Below are positions 22,885 through 32,170 of a stretch of 35,278 bases of DNA, piece by piece. How positions within the stretch are numbered: the first letter of the stretch is position 1; each line of letters begins with the position of its first letter. The stretch covers positions 1-35,278 of the forward strand of contig JABCZK010000047.1 of NCBI GenBank assembly GCA_013289695.1, in the 5' to 3' direction. This DNA comes from Acidobacteriota bacterium. Its GTDB lineage: Bacteria; Acidobacteriota; Terriglobia; Acidiferrales; UBA7541. The translations under genes and the position numbers were made by a program. Below the pieces are notes generated by a model, which was given only the letters and a program-made list of their open reading frames with translations, was not told where the DNA came from and ran no database searches.

Positions 22885-23889
22885 ATGGGTACTTTCGAGA
22901 GATTGGGGCCTGGTGACCGAGGTCGAAATCAGCGCCGGTTCGAGCAAATCATAGGCAACAGTGGCGCCTTGGAATCGGTTTTCGGAGAAGTCGAACGCGT
23001 CGCACCCACCGATTCCACAGTTCTCATCCAGGGGGAAACAGGTACCGGTAAGGAGCTGATCGCGCGAGCGATTCACAACATCAGTTCGCGCTGCGGCCGC
23101 CCGTTTGTAAAGCTGAATTGCGCTGCCATCCCGTTCGATCTGCTGGAAAGCGAACTTTTTGGCCATGAGAGGGGGGCTTTTACAGGCGCCATCGCGCAAA
23201 AGATCGGTCGTTTCGAAGCGGCTGACGGCGGGACTCTGTTCCTGGACGAGGTAGGCGACATTCCATTAGCGCTGCAACCCAAGCTGTTGCGTGTGCTGCA
23301 GGAACAGGAGTTCGAGCGCTTGGGCAGCGCAAGAACTCACCAGGTGGACGTTCGGCTGCTGGCCGCGACGCACCGAGACTTGACGGCCATGGTGAAGCGG
23401 GGGGAATTTCGCAGCGACCTCTACTATCGGATGAACGTATTCCCCATCGTGCTTCCACCGTTGCGAGCACGCAGCGAAGACATTCCGGATCTGGTGCAAC
23501 ATTTCGTCGAGATTTTCGGCCGCCGGATGGGCAAGCAAATCGAACGCGTTCCCGCGGAAACGATGTCTGCGTTGACTGCGTACGGATGGCCCGGGAATAT
23601 TCGCGAGCTGCAGAATTTCATCGAACGCAGCGTCATCTTGAGCGACGGGACCGTTCTGCGTCCTCCTCTCGGAGAGCTAAGACATTCGGTCGGCGCCGAC
23701 TCGCGGGGAGCAATTACCCTGAAGGACGCGGAACGGGACCACATTCTGAAGACTCTGAAGCAAACGCGCTGGGTTGTCGCCGGTCCAAGCGGCGCTGCTG
23801 CACGCTTAGGCATGAAGAGATCCACGCTTTACTTCCGCATGCAAAAGCTGGGCATTTCACGTTACAGCAATGATCTCCTGTCCGCATAA
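22885..23889 (+). CDS. Sensor-less sigma-54 enhancer-binding protein (EBP3)
   Basis: A 334-residue AAA+-Fis protein with no receiver or sensor domain. Motifs: Walker A GETGTGKE (about 49), GAFTGA (about 96), Walker [22 protein letters not shown] (the arginine-rich segment) and [15 protein letters not shown]. The C-terminal [25 protein letters not shown] differs from that of EBP2 at only a few positions, so both probably recognise the same enhancer. A strong site (AGGAGGT) precedes ATG 22885. The lone receiver gene ends 36 bases upstream and the two are likely co-transcribed, suggesting regulation in trans by that receiver. The first 20 residues are a short unstructured tail. Confidence 0.92.
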   Translation: MGTFERLGPGDRGRNQRRFEQIIGNSGALESVFGEVERVAPTDSTVLIQGETGTGKELIARAIHNISSRCGRPFVKLNCAAIPFDLLESELFGHERGAFTGAIAQKIGRFEAADGGTLFLDEVGDIPLALQPKLLRVLQEQEFERLGSARTHQVDVRLLAATHRDLTAMVKRGEFRSDLYYRMNVFPIVLPPLRARSEDIPDLVQHFVEIFGRRMGKQIERVPAETMSALTAYGWPGNIRELQNFIERSVILSDGTVLRPPLGELRHSVGADSRGAITLKDAERDHILKTLKQTRWVVAGPSGAAARLGMKRSTLYFRMQKLGISRYSNDLLSA

Positions 23890-24009
23890 CCGACTCGCAA
23901 TGCTGCGTGGGTTGTCTCGCGGAGAGAGCCGGCCCCGGCACCCGAGATTGAAGGTTTTCTCGAGTGTCTGACAGGCCGGACTCCATGAGGCGGCGGGCTG
24001 GGGCGGTGG

Positions 24010-25317
24010 CTACCGAGGGAGAATGTAGATTCCCGGGTCTGCGGAAATTTTACTTATGGCGTTCGCATCCAGATTCAAATGCGCCATGGCCATCTCCGGA
24101 GGCATACGCCGGATCCAATTGTTGAGGGAAATTTCCTGAAAGTCGCCCGTAGCGAACACTTCCAGAACCTGCAGGTCCGTATCGCCTGTATTCTCGATGT
24201 AGTGACCCGCGATGCGCGGCACAAATCCGACATCATTTGCATTGAAGTCCATCGTGCGTGCCCCGTGGGGCAAGACCACCGTCATACGCCCCTTGCCGCT
24301 TATGTAGTACTGCCACTCCGAAGCGTTTGGATGCCAATGCATTTCACGCAGGCCGCCTGGCTTAATCGTTGCCACAGCTCCCGAGATATTTTTCGCCGCC
24401 ACGAAGCTATGGGAGTCAGCCACGCGAATTTCACCGCCTCTCGTTCGACTCTTAGGCGCCATGTCTCCCAATTTCCACGTGTACTTAGGGAGGCTCGACA
24501 CCCCGTCACGGGCCATGTCCTGTGCCAAGGATTCAGGCAGGTCTGCCGGGAAGATGTACAGGTCGTTCGTCGGTAATTTCCTAAGAGCGCTCTCCGGCAG
24601 GCCAAAATTCCTCGACAGCACCGATGGCGGTGTATGCGCTACCCAGTCGGAAATAAGGAAGGTGTTGTCTTCCGAGAAATCGCCTTGATTGAAGATCAGC
24701 ATGAATTCAGTGCCATCCGGTCCCAACCCTTGGATGGAGTGAGGGAATCCTGCGGGAAAGTACCAAAGGTCACCTTTGCCTACATCGCCGATAAAGATGG
24801 TTCCGTCGGGATTCAGAACGGTGACGCGAGCATTTCCGTACAGCATATAGGCCCACTCGTCCGACGTGTGCCAATGGAGCTCGCGAAAGCTCCCTGCTGT
24901 AAGCCGCATTCTGACTCCCGCAATATCCGTTGAAGATGGTAGGACCGTCTGTGTTACCTGGTTCGTCCAACCACCCTCCTGAATGCGCATATGAGTTAGA
25001 TCGAAGGAGTACCACACGGGAATTATGTTTCCGTAATCTGTGGGCGGAGGAAAGTTTGAATTTGGATTTTCATCCAAAAGCGGCTTGTTTTCCGGTCCCG
25101 GATTACTCGCGGAATGATCCTGTTCGCCTTTCGCGATGTTTCCTCGCTCCTGAGCGTCGACCACCAGAGACGTTAGTGCCGCAGTCGCCAAGCCAGCAGA
25201 ACCCACTCCTAAGAAAGTACGTCTCGAGAATGCTTCCGTGCCCGACTTGCTCTCTTGTTGCTCACTGACCCGAATGTCGTCTTGAATGGCCGGCCTGGTC
25301 TCGTTCGGTTCGCTCAT
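24010..25317 (-). CDS. oxdC: Tat-exported bicupin oxalate decarboxylase
   Basis: A 435-residue bicupin with a twin-arginine signal (SRRTFLGVGSAGLATAALTS, about 32-51). Cupin 1 (about 135-240) has the Mn ligands in ELHWHTSDEWAYMLYG and a later His in FPAGFPHSI. Cupin 2 (about 315-410) has EMHWHPNASEWQYYISG and GHYIENTGD. The flexible loop that decides decarboxylase versus oxidase activity in Bacillus OxdC (SENS) reads SEDN here, in FSEDNTFLISDWVAHTP, so the key Glu is kept and decarboxylation of oxalate to formate and CO2 is likely. A GAGGAGG site precedes ATG 25317. It would act in the periplasm. A weak sigma-54-like element lies about 70-80 bases upstream. The gene is single and convergent with EBP3. 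Confidence 0.88.
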   Translation of the reverse strand: MSEPNETRPAIQDDIRVSEQQESKSGTEAFSRRTFLGVGSAGLATAALTSLVVDAQERGNIAKGEQDHSASNPGPENKPLLDENPNSNFPPPTDYGNIIPVWYSFDLTHMRIQEGGWTNQVTQTVLPSSTDIAGVRMRLTAGSFRELHWHTSDEWAYMLYGNARVTVLNPDGTIFIGDVGKGDLWYFPAGFPHSIQGLGPDGTEFMLIFNQGDFSEDNTFLISDWVAHTPPSVLSRNFGLPESALRKLPTNDLYIFPADLPESLAQDMARDGVSSLPKYTWKLGDMAPKSRTRGGEIRVADSHSFVAAKNISGAVATIKPGGLREMHWHPNASEWQYYISGKGRMTVVLPHGARTMDFNANDVGFVPRIAGHYIENTGDTDLQVLEVFATGDFQEISLNNWIRRMPPEMAMAHLNLDANAISKISADPGIYILPR

Positions 25318-25382
25318 CCGCGTGCCTCCTCTTTTTTGTGCGACGACAATTCAAATCGGCGCCGCTCACGAGCGCGGACCGA

Positions 25383-25399
25383 GGCACTTGCGGTGCCAT
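25383..25399 (-). promoter_or_regulatory. Weak sigma-54 candidate before oxalate decarboxylase
   Basis: On the minus strand ATGGCACC-GCAA-GTGCC has a full TGGCAC block and GG-N10-GC spacing but a poor -12 (nine of 13 positions). The core GGCAC-N5-GTGCC is also an inverted repeat. The start would be near 25372, 55 bases before ATG 25317. Confidence 0.25.
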
Positions 25400-25722
25400 T
25401 TTGGATTTTCGTAAAGATCTTCGGAACTCCCGCAAAACAAGATGCGTGCCGGGAATAACGAACGAAACAATTCAGGATGAGTGTCAAACGTTTGGATTCG
25501 CTGTTGGAAGTAGTCGGCGGATTGGACAGACACACTTGCTTGTGGGATTTTTCCCGAGCGCGCTAAGACTTCATTTTGGCGAACGCATTCAAGACAAAAA
25601 CATGCACGTGACGACGCTGGCGCCGTCGGCATTGGGACATTGTGTCTAGTGGGCTGGCATCCCACACTGTGCCACCACCCGCGATCGCGCTCTATTTTCT
25701 GTCACTTGCGAACTCAGCATGT

Positions 25723-25739
25723 TTGGCAGCCGTGTTGCC
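25723..25739 (+). promoter_or_regulatory. Sigma-54 candidate before the secreted protein gene
   Basis: TTGGCAGC-CGTG-TTGCC matches ten of 13 positions with the GG-N10-GC spacing; TTGGCA and TTGC are intact. The start would be near 25750, about 50 bases before ATG 25803. Confidence 0.4.
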
Positions 25740-25802
25740 TATTGCAGTTGCGTCGCCCAAGTATTCAAGCTTTTGGCGGCAATACCAAAGAGGAGAATGA
25801 CG

Positions 25803-26300
25803 ATGTTCATTAAAAAAAGTGACAAGGCCTACGTCGGACGCGAAGGGACAAGAAAACACCATTTGGCGCCGGTGTTTATTGCCCTTATTTTTGTTGCGAT
25901 GATTTATCCGCAGCAAACGCACGCGCAGCTCATTGGAACCATGGAAGCCGACATTCCGTTTCAGTTCCACGCCGGGAATACAAAGCTTCCCGCAGGCAAG
26001 TACTTCATCCGCATGATGGACGACTCGAATTTGACGCTTATCGAGATCAGTAGACCAGATGGTTCGGTCGCCGTCCTGCTTCAGGTCCGCCAGGCAGACG
26101 CGAACTCAGTAGCGCCCAAGAGCGAATTGGTCTTTAACAGATACGGAGACCAATACTTCCTGGAGAAATTATTCGACGAAGGCGAATCAAGCGGCAGTCA
26201 AGTGGCCGAGTCGAGCTACGAGAAGAGACTAGGTCGCGCGGCAGCGGAAGCCCAGGAGCATGTGCCGGCACACCGGGCGCAACCACAGTCGGGAAATTAA
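25803..26300 (+). CDS. Secreted hypothetical protein
   Basis: A 165-residue protein with a long signal peptide (HLAPVFIALIFVAMIYPQQT, about 20-40, cleavage near THAQ). The mature part begins with a beta-rich pattern: ADIPFQFHAGNTKLPAGKYF and MMDDSNLTLIEISRPDGS. Proteins of this style (a short secreted domain with xLPAGxYxI) are frequent in Acidobacteria and have no known function, from memory. The tail (about 130-165) is polar and probably disordered. Start: ATG 25797 is only one base from the AGGAG, so ATG 25803, seven bases away, is preferred. It lies 87 bases upstream of the DUF4136 gene and behind a sigma-54-like element. Confidence 0.7.
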   Translation: MFIKKSDKAYVGREGTRKHHLAPVFIALIFVAMIYPQQTHAQLIGTMEADIPFQFHAGNTKLPAGKYFIRMMDDSNLTLIEISRPDGSVAVLLQVRQADANSVAPKSELVFNRYGDQYFLEKLFDEGESSGSQVAESSYEKRLGRAAAEAQEHVPAHRAQPQSGN

Positions 26301-26387
26301 CGACGCGCAGGAACAGCGACTGCCTGGAACGCGTGGAAGCCGCGTGCGCGAAAGGTTCTGGCCGGGAATCCCCAAAAAGGAGGAATT

Positions 26388-26939
26388 ATGAAACTGGAGA
26401 AAACACGATTCGCTTTCATTGCACTGATGTTCTTGTTCGTGGGCAACTCGTCGGCACAGCAGGTGAAGACCGACTACGACCGCAACGCAAACTTCCCGCA
26501 ATACAAGACGTTCTCTTGGGAGCACGTTAAGACGCAAGACCCGCTGGATGTTGATCGAATCAAGAGCGCCGTCAATGCTGCTTTGACAGCGAAAGGTTGG
26601 ACCCAGGTGGATTCCGGCGGGGACGTTTCGATCATTGCTATTCAGACAACACAAGATCAGCAGACTCTGAACACCTTTTACGACGGGTTTGGGGGAGGCT
26701 GGGGCTGGAGACGCTTTGGGGGCGGAGGTTTTGGAGGCTTTGGAGACGCAACAACCACAACGGAAACATATGAGGTTGGCACGCTGGTCGTCGATTTATT
26801 TGACACCAAAACGAAGCAGCTGATATGGAGAGGCAGCGCGAGCGACACGCTATCCAACAACTCCAACAAGAACATCGAGAACCTGAACAAGGGCGTGGAC
26901 AAATTGTTCAAGAAATTCCCTCCAGGTTCTGCGAAGTAG
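26388..26939 (+). CDS. DUF4136-family exported protein
   Basis: A 183-residue protein with a signal peptide (RFAFIALMFLFVGNSSA, cleavage near residue 24). The family start VKTDYDRNANFPQYKTFSWE is clear, as is the closing block GTLVVDLFDTKTKQLIWRGS. A glycine-rich insert (GGGWGWRRFGGGGFGGFGD, about 103-121) interrupts the domain. There is no lipobox cysteine, unlike many DUF4136 lipoproteins. Function is unknown; it probably sits in the periplasm or at the outer membrane. A very strong AGGAGG site lies before ATG 26388. It follows the secreted hypothetical gene by 87 bases and may share its transcript. Confidence 0.82.
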   Translation: MKLEKTRFAFIALMFLFVGNSSAQQVKTDYDRNANFPQYKTFSWEHVKTQDPLDVDRIKSAVNAALTAKGWTQVDSGGDVSIIAIQTTQDQQTLNTFYDGFGGGWGWRRFGGGGFGGFGDATTTTETYEVGTLVVDLFDTKTKQLIWRGSASDTLSNNSNKNIENLNKGVDKLFKKFPPGSAK

Positions 26940-27103
26940 CGACGATGGAACCGATGAGAGGTCTCAATTTCGACTGGAGAATTTGCTATAAAGTTGTGCG
27001 AGCAAGTTGTGGTTCTAGCGCTCTACTGCTCGCCTCTGCGATTCAGCGAACGAATGGACCACTCTATAACAACGGTTTGAAAATCGGGCGATAGGAGAGA
27101 AGC

Positions 27104-28573
27104 GTGCGCTCAATCCGACCCGTCGCAGTCGTAGTGCTGGCTTCCCTTTGCGCTTTGGCGATGCCGAGGATGCCAGCACAGCAGCTTTCAAATTCTCCGG
27201 AGCTTCGCGCGAAAGGCCACATTCTCTCGCTAACTTTGCACGCGGGGATCACCGGTGACGGTAAGGACTCCTTCTACTTCAATGGCCAACCAAGCGCTCC
27301 GACTTTGCGTTTGTCTCCAGGCGACCAACTGAAGATCACCTACATCAACGACCTTCCGGCCAAACCACTGGAGCGTTGCTTGATTGGTCCGTGCCTGGAC
27401 ATGACCAACTTGCACTTTCACGGCCTCACGGTTTCTCCGGACAGGCCGCAGGACGACGTCTTGGACATGATGGCCATGCCGGGACAATCGCTCAGCTATG
27501 TTGTGCACATTCCTAAAGACCATCCGCCGGGATTGTATTGGTATCACACGCACCCGCATGGAGAGAGTTATCAGCAAGTGCTGGACGGCATGTCCGGCGC
27601 GCTGGTGATCGAAGGAATCGAATCCTATTACCCGGAACTCGCGGGTTTGCCGGAACAAATCCTGATTGTGCGTGGCCGTTCCATTGGGCGCGGGCCGCTG
27701 GCTGCCGATTTGGCACAGCGCGTTCATCTCGGGTCGAATGCTTGCGGCGGAGAGTCCGAGGCGCCAAGCGAAATTTTTACGGTGAACGGAGCCCTGCGGC
27801 CGCAAATTGAACTCGCTCCGGGAGAGCGTCAATTTTGGCGCGTCGTCAACGCTTCGGCGGATCGCTATCTAGATCTGCAGCTGGAAGGTCAAACGTTTGA
27901 AATTGTCGCCATGGACGGAATGCCGATCGTTCGTCACGACACCAATCATCGAACGCGCATCGCCAATCATGTGTTGTTGCCTCCGGCCGGCCGGCTTGAA
28001 GCGATTGTCACCGGGCCAACTGCTGAGGCACACGAGCATCTGATTTCCCGCTGTGTGGATACCGGTCCAGAGGGCGATCCAAATCCGGCGATGATCCTGG
28101 CGGACATCGTTCCGCAGTCTCGACCGGAGTCAACACACAAAATATCGAAGCGCCACGTGAAACCTGATTTCGGAACGCTGGATCTGGCGGCGGAAGAAAA
28201 AGCGCCGCCCCGATTCACCGTGACGTTCACGGAAGACGACAAGGGTTTTTACATCAACGGAGCCAAGTTTGCGCCCGATGCGGCTCCCATGGTGCATGCA
28301 AAGGTTGGCACGTTTCAGCATTGGAGAATCGTCAATGCCTCGGCGGAGCTGCATCCATTGCACATCCACCAGGTTCATTTCCTGGCGTACGCCGAAAACG
28401 ACAAGCCGATCGCCGAGCCGTTGTGGCTGGACACCGTGAATGTTCCCACCGGCGGCACCGTGGACGTCATCATGGATTTCAGCGACCCCGTGATCAGGGG
28501 CATGTCCGTGTTTCACTGTCACCTCCTCAATCACGAAGACAAGGGGATGATGGCGAAGATTCTCTTTGAATGA
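27104..28573 (+). CDS. Multicopper oxidase (laccase/CueO-like)
   Basis: A 489-residue secreted enzyme with three cupredoxin domains. Copper ligands are visible in all four motifs: NLHFHG (about 103), WYHTHPHG (about 145), HPLHIHQVHF (about 420) and HCHLLNHEDKGMM (about 470), which gives the type 1 Cys-His and an axial Met as well as the trinuclear site. An N-terminal signal peptide (VAVVVLASLCALAMPRMPAQ) directs it to the periplasm. It would oxidise phenols or Cu(I)/metal ions with reduction of O2 to water. No Met-rich insert typical of CueO is seen. Start is GTG 27104 with AGGAG upstream. The RND operon follows after a 391-base gap. Confidence 0.92.
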   Translation: MRSIRPVAVVVLASLCALAMPRMPAQQLSNSPELRAKGHILSLTLHAGITGDGKDSFYFNGQPSAPTLRLSPGDQLKITYINDLPAKPLERCLIGPCLDMTNLHFHGLTVSPDRPQDDVLDMMAMPGQSLSYVVHIPKDHPPGLYWYHTHPHGESYQQVLDGMSGALVIEGIESYYPELAGLPEQILIVRGRSIGRGPLAADLAQRVHLGSNACGGESEAPSEIFTVNGALRPQIELAPGERQFWRVVNASADRYLDLQLEGQTFEIVAMDGMPIVRHDTNHRTRIANHVLLPPAGRLEAIVTGPTAEAHEHLISRCVDTGPEGDPNPAMILADIVPQSRPESTHKISKRHVKPDFGTLDLAAEEKAPPRFTVTFTEDDKGFYINGAKFAPDAAPMVHAKVGTFQHWRIVNASAELHPLHIHQVHFLAYAENDKPIAEPLWLDTVNVPTGGTVDVIMDFSDPVIRGMSVFHCHLLNHEDKGMMAKILFE

Positions 28574-28964
28574 TGGAGGTAGTTGTACCGTGTCCGCTGT
28601 CGCACGCTCACGCCAGAATGTCATCCCGCGCCCGTCGTAATTGCAAAAACACGACAAAAACGAGCGATTAATTTGCGGTGGGGAGAAGGCCCGAGGAGTG
28701 GGAGGATCGACCGCTCGCCGCTGCAATGCAGGGTGTCAGCGTGCCGACGAGCATCCAACCCGCTGGACATTTCCCTCGTCCGTTCAACCCGTTGCATTTC
28801 ATGCCGCCTGGACTAAGTGGCACTATTTTCAATTATTTCCAGAAATTTCCGATCAGGGTCCGCTGTGGCATACGGGCTGCACGATCTTGGTCTGACGCCA
28901 GCCAAAAATAACAGAGATTGACTCTGTTCAGTTCCGCCGGATGAAGAGATTGAGGACGTGAATT
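28574..28964. other. Intergenic region before the RND operon
   Basis: This 391-base gap has no supported gene. It contains a sigma-54-like element (28865-28881) and TTCAAC-CC-GTTGCA (28783-28796), half-sites related to those at 11171 and 16763 but in the opposite arrangement. Confidence 0.5.
28865..28881 (+). promoter_or_regulatory. Weak sigma-54 candidate before the RND operon
   Basis: GTGGCATA-CGGG-CTGCA keeps TGGCA, TGCA and the GG-N10-GC spacing (nine of 13 positions). The start would be near 28892, about 73 bases before ATG 28965. The score alone is near what chance would give. Confidence 0.3.
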
Positions 28965-31900
28965 ATGTGGATTGTGCGACTTGCATTGCGCCGGCCTTAC
29001 ACCTTCGTGGTTATGGCCATACTCATCCTGATCATGGGGTCGCTCGCGATCGTGCGCACCCCAACCGATATTTTCCCGAACATCAACATTCCGGTGATCA
29101 GCATTATCTGGACCTATAACGGCCTGGTGCCCGAGGACATGAGCGACCGAATCGTGAGCGTAACGGAACGCGCTCTTACCACAACCGTTGACAACATCGA
29201 GCACATCGAGTCCCAGTCACTGTACGGCATCGCTGTGGTCAAGGTATTCCTGCAACCAACCGCAAACATTCAACAAGGTATTGCCCAGATAACGGCCGTT
29301 TCTCAGACCCAACTTAAGCAGTTGCCTGCCGGAACGACGCCGCCGCTCATTCTGGCGTACAGCGCCTCGAGCGTACCTGTTCTGCAGTTGGCGCTTTCGG
29401 GCCAAAATATGTCGGAACAAGAGCTCAACGACTATGGCCTGAATTTCATTCGCACGCAGCTGATCACGGTGCCTGGTGCATCCGTTCCATATCCCTACGG
29501 CGGCAAACAACGCCAGGTGCAAGTGGACCTGAATCCGGCAGCGTTGCAGTCGAAGGGTCTGTCGGCGCTGGATGTAGTGAATGCCATCAGCGTGCAAAAC
29601 CTGATTTTGCCCACTGGAACGTCCAAGATCGGCTCCAGGGAGTACGATGTTTCCATTCCGAATGCGGCGCCGCAAACGATTGAGGACCTGAATCGCATCC
29701 CGATCAAGACAATCGGCAGCACTACCATTTACATCGAGGACGTCGCCTGGGTGCGCGATGGTTTCCCTCCGCAGACCAACATCGTGAAAGTCAACGGGCA
29801 GCGCTCCGTATTGCTGACGATTCAGAAAGCGGGAGACGCGTCCACGTTGAACGTGATCTCGGGCGTCAAAGCACTCCTGCCGCAAATCAAGACGACGGTT
29901 CCAGCCCAATTACAAATTCAGCCGCTCGCCGATCAGTCTATTTTTGTGCGTGGCGCGATCAGCGGTGTAGTCAGGGAGACGCTGATCGCTGCGTGCCTGA
30001 CCGCGTTCATGATTCTCACTTTCCTAGGCAGCTGGAGGAGCACGCTGATCATCGCGACTTCCATTCCACTCGCGATCTTGACCTCCATCATCGCGTTCAG
30101 CGCGATCGGAGAAACGATCAACATCATGACGCTGGGCGGACTCGCTCTGGCGGTCGGTATCTTGGTTGACGACGCGACCGTTGAAGTCGAGAACATCAAT
30201 CGTAATCGTGAAGCGGAACCGGAGAAGGATATGGACGAAGTCGTCCTGGACAGCGCCTCGCAGATTGCCACGCCTGCTTTCGTCGCCACGCTTTCAATCT
30301 GCATCGTGTTTGCACCGATGTTCTTACTGTCCGGCGTGGCGAGGTATCTCTTTGTGCCGCTGGCGGAGGCGGTGGTTTTCGCGATGCTAGCGTCTTACTT
30401 TCTTTCCCGGACGATTGTTCCGACGATGGCGAAGTATCTATTGCGCGGCGATGACAAGAAAGCTGGCAGCGCCCCTTCCCGGAACCCGCTGGTACGGGTG
30501 CAGAAACGATTTGAGGAGGCCTTCGAGGGTTTCCGGCAAAGGTATCACGGCTTGCTCGAGCTTTGTCTCGATCACCGGCGCGCGTTCCTGATTGCGTTCT
30601 TCGTGTTCTGCCTTGGCTCGCTGGCAATTCTGATTCCTTGGCTGGGCCAGGACTTCTTCCCCAGCGTGGATAGCGGCACTTTCAAGCTTCATCTGCGAGC
30701 TCCCACCGGAATGCGCATTGAGGAAACAGCCAACCTGTGCGACCTGGTGGAGCGGTCGATTCGGAGGCAGATTCCAGCCGGCGAAGTCCTGAGCGTCATC
30801 GACAACATCGGCCTGCCCTATAGCGGCATCAATCTTTCCTACAGCAATTCCGCGCCGATCGGCACGCAGGACGCCGACGTGCTCGTGAACCTGTCCGCGA
30901 ATCACCATCCGACGGACAACTACATTCGCCAACTCCGTCTGACGCTCCCCAGAGAATTCCCAGGCGTCAGTTTCGCTTTCTTGCCTGCCGACATGGTCGG
31001 TCAGATCCTCAATTTTGGCCTGCCGGCTCCGATTGATGTGCAGATTGTGGGGAATAACCTGGAGGGAAATCAGCGTTATGCAGACGCGCTGCTGAGCAAA
31101 TTGAAATACGTAACCGGAACGGCTGATCTGCGGATCCAGCAGCCGTTCGATGAGCCTTACCTGCGTTACCGCGTGGAGCGCACGAAAGCGGAAGAGCTGG
31201 GATTTTCGGCGCACGATATCGCGCAGAATCTACTGGTGTCGCTCAGCGGCAGCTTCCAGACTTCGCCGACATTCTGGGTGGATCCGAAGAACCGCGTCAG
31301 CTACCAAATCGCGACCCAGACGCCGCAATACCGCGCCGACACCTTGCAGGATCTCGAGAATATTCCAATTACGGGTACAGACCCCAACGCTCCCCCGTCG
31401 ATCATGGCCAGTTTGGTCTCCATGAAAAGGGGAGTGGGAATGGCAGTGGTTTCTCACTACAACGTCGCGCCGGTGATTGACATTTTTGGCGCTCCGTCCG
31501 GACGCGACCTGGGTGGCGTGTCGAGGGACATCAACAAAATCATTCAGGATTCACGCCAGCAACTGCCCCGCGGGTCGCAAGTCATCGTTCGCGGACAGGT
31601 GCAAACGATGCGAGCTTCCTACGTTGGCCTTATGAGCGGCTTGGTGTTCTCGATCGTACTGGTGTACCTGCTGATTGTGGTCAATTTTCAGTCCTGGCTC
31701 GATCCTTTCATCATGATTTCCGCTTTGCCCGCGGCACTCGCCGGGATTGCCTGGTTCCTGTTTATCACGCATACGAATTTGAGCGTGCCCGCCCTGATGG
31801 GAACGATCATGTGCATGGGCGTGGCAACCTCCAACAGCATTTTGGTGGTGAGCTTTGCCACGGAAAAAATGATGGAAGGAAAAGATTCCGTCGCAGCCGC

Positions 31901-32144
31901 GGTGGAAGCGGGATTCACGCGTTTTCGCCCGGTGATCATGACCGCGCTGGCCATGATCATCGGCATGATCCCGATGGCGCTTGGACTAGGAGACGGCGGT
32001 GAACAAAACGCGCCGCTCGGCCGGGCGGTCATTGGTGGACTGCTCTTCGCGACGGTTTCGACGCTGTTCTTTGTGCCGGCATTCTTCAGTCTATTGCAGA
32101 GCGGCGCGCATCTGCGTCCAGCCACAGCTGGAAATCCGAAATAG
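28965..32144 (+). CDS. RND-family efflux pump, inner-membrane subunit (HAE1-like)
   Basis: A 1059-residue pump with the AcrB layout: TM1 at the start (PYTFVVMAILILIMGSLAIV), a large periplasmic loop, TM2-6 (about 340-490), TM7 near 545, a second periplasmic loop and TM8-12 to the end. The proton-relay motif GILVDDATVEVENI lies near residue 400 with both Asp residues. It should pump hydrophobic or amphiphilic compounds with proton import and form a tripartite complex with the adaptor and outer-membrane factor encoded next. HAE1-like pumps export organics; the heavy-metal (CzcA) signatures are not seen. Operon order pump-adaptor-duct is unusual compared with the common adaptor-first arrangement. 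GAGG lies nine bases before ATG 28965. Confidence 0.93.
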   Translation: MWIVRLALRRPYTFVVMAILILIMGSLAIVRTPTDIFPNINIPVISIIWTYNGLVPEDMSDRIVSVTERALTTTVDNIEHIESQSLYGIAVVKVFLQPTANIQQGIAQITAVSQTQLKQLPAGTTPPLILAYSASSVPVLQLALSGQNMSEQELNDYGLNFIRTQLITVPGASVPYPYGGKQRQVQVDLNPAALQSKGLSALDVVNAISVQNLILPTGTSKIGSREYDVSIPNAAPQTIEDLNRIPIKTIGSTTIYIEDVAWVRDGFPPQTNIVKVNGQRSVLLTIQKAGDASTLNVISGVKALLPQIKTTVPAQLQIQPLADQSIFVRGAISGVVRETLIAACLTAFMILTFLGSWRSTLIIATSIPLAILTSIIAFSAIGETINIMTLGGLALAVGILVDDATVEVENINRNREAEPEKDMDEVVLDSASQIATPAFVATLSICIVFAPMFLLSGVARYLFVPLAEAVVFAMLASYFLSRTIVPTMAKYLLRGDDKKAGSAPSRNPLVRVQKRFEEAFEGFRQRYHGLLELCLDHRRAFLIAFFVFCLGSLAILIPWLGQDFFPSVDSGTFKLHLRAPTGMRIEETANLCDLVERSIRRQIPAGEVLSVIDNIGLPYSGINLSYSNSAPIGTQDADVLVNLSANHHPTDNYIRQLRLTLPREFPGVSFAFLPADMVGQILNFGLPAPIDVQIVGNNLEGNQRYADALLSKLKYVTGTADLRIQQPFDEPYLRYRVERTKAEELGFSAHDIAQNLLVSLSGSFQTSPTFWVDPKNRVSYQIATQTPQYRADTLQDLENIPITGTDPNAPPSIMASLVSMKRGVGMAVVSHYNVAPVIDIFGAPSGRDLGGVSRDINKIIQDSRQQLPRGSQVIVRGQVQTMRASYVGLMSGLVFSIVLVYLLIVVNFQSWLDPFIMISALPAALAGIAWFLFITHTNLSVPALMGTIMCMGVATSNSILVVSFATEKMMEGKDSVAAAVEAGFTRFRPVIMTALAMIIGMIPMALGLGDGGEQNAPLGRAVIGGLLFATVSTLFFVPAFFSLLQSGAHLRPATAGNPK

Positions 32145-32170
32145 GCGCCAATTTATGTGGAGTCGCACTT

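Larger units (their letters stand above)
25318..25802. other. Divergent intergenic region, oxalate decarboxylase / secreted protein
   Basis: This 485-base gap contains sigma-54-like elements on both strands (25383-25399 minus, 25723-25739 plus), a GACA-N3-TGTC palindrome (25636-25646) and CGCGATCGCG (25680-25689). No gene is supported; the open frames are short and lack ribosome sites. Confidence 0.5.
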
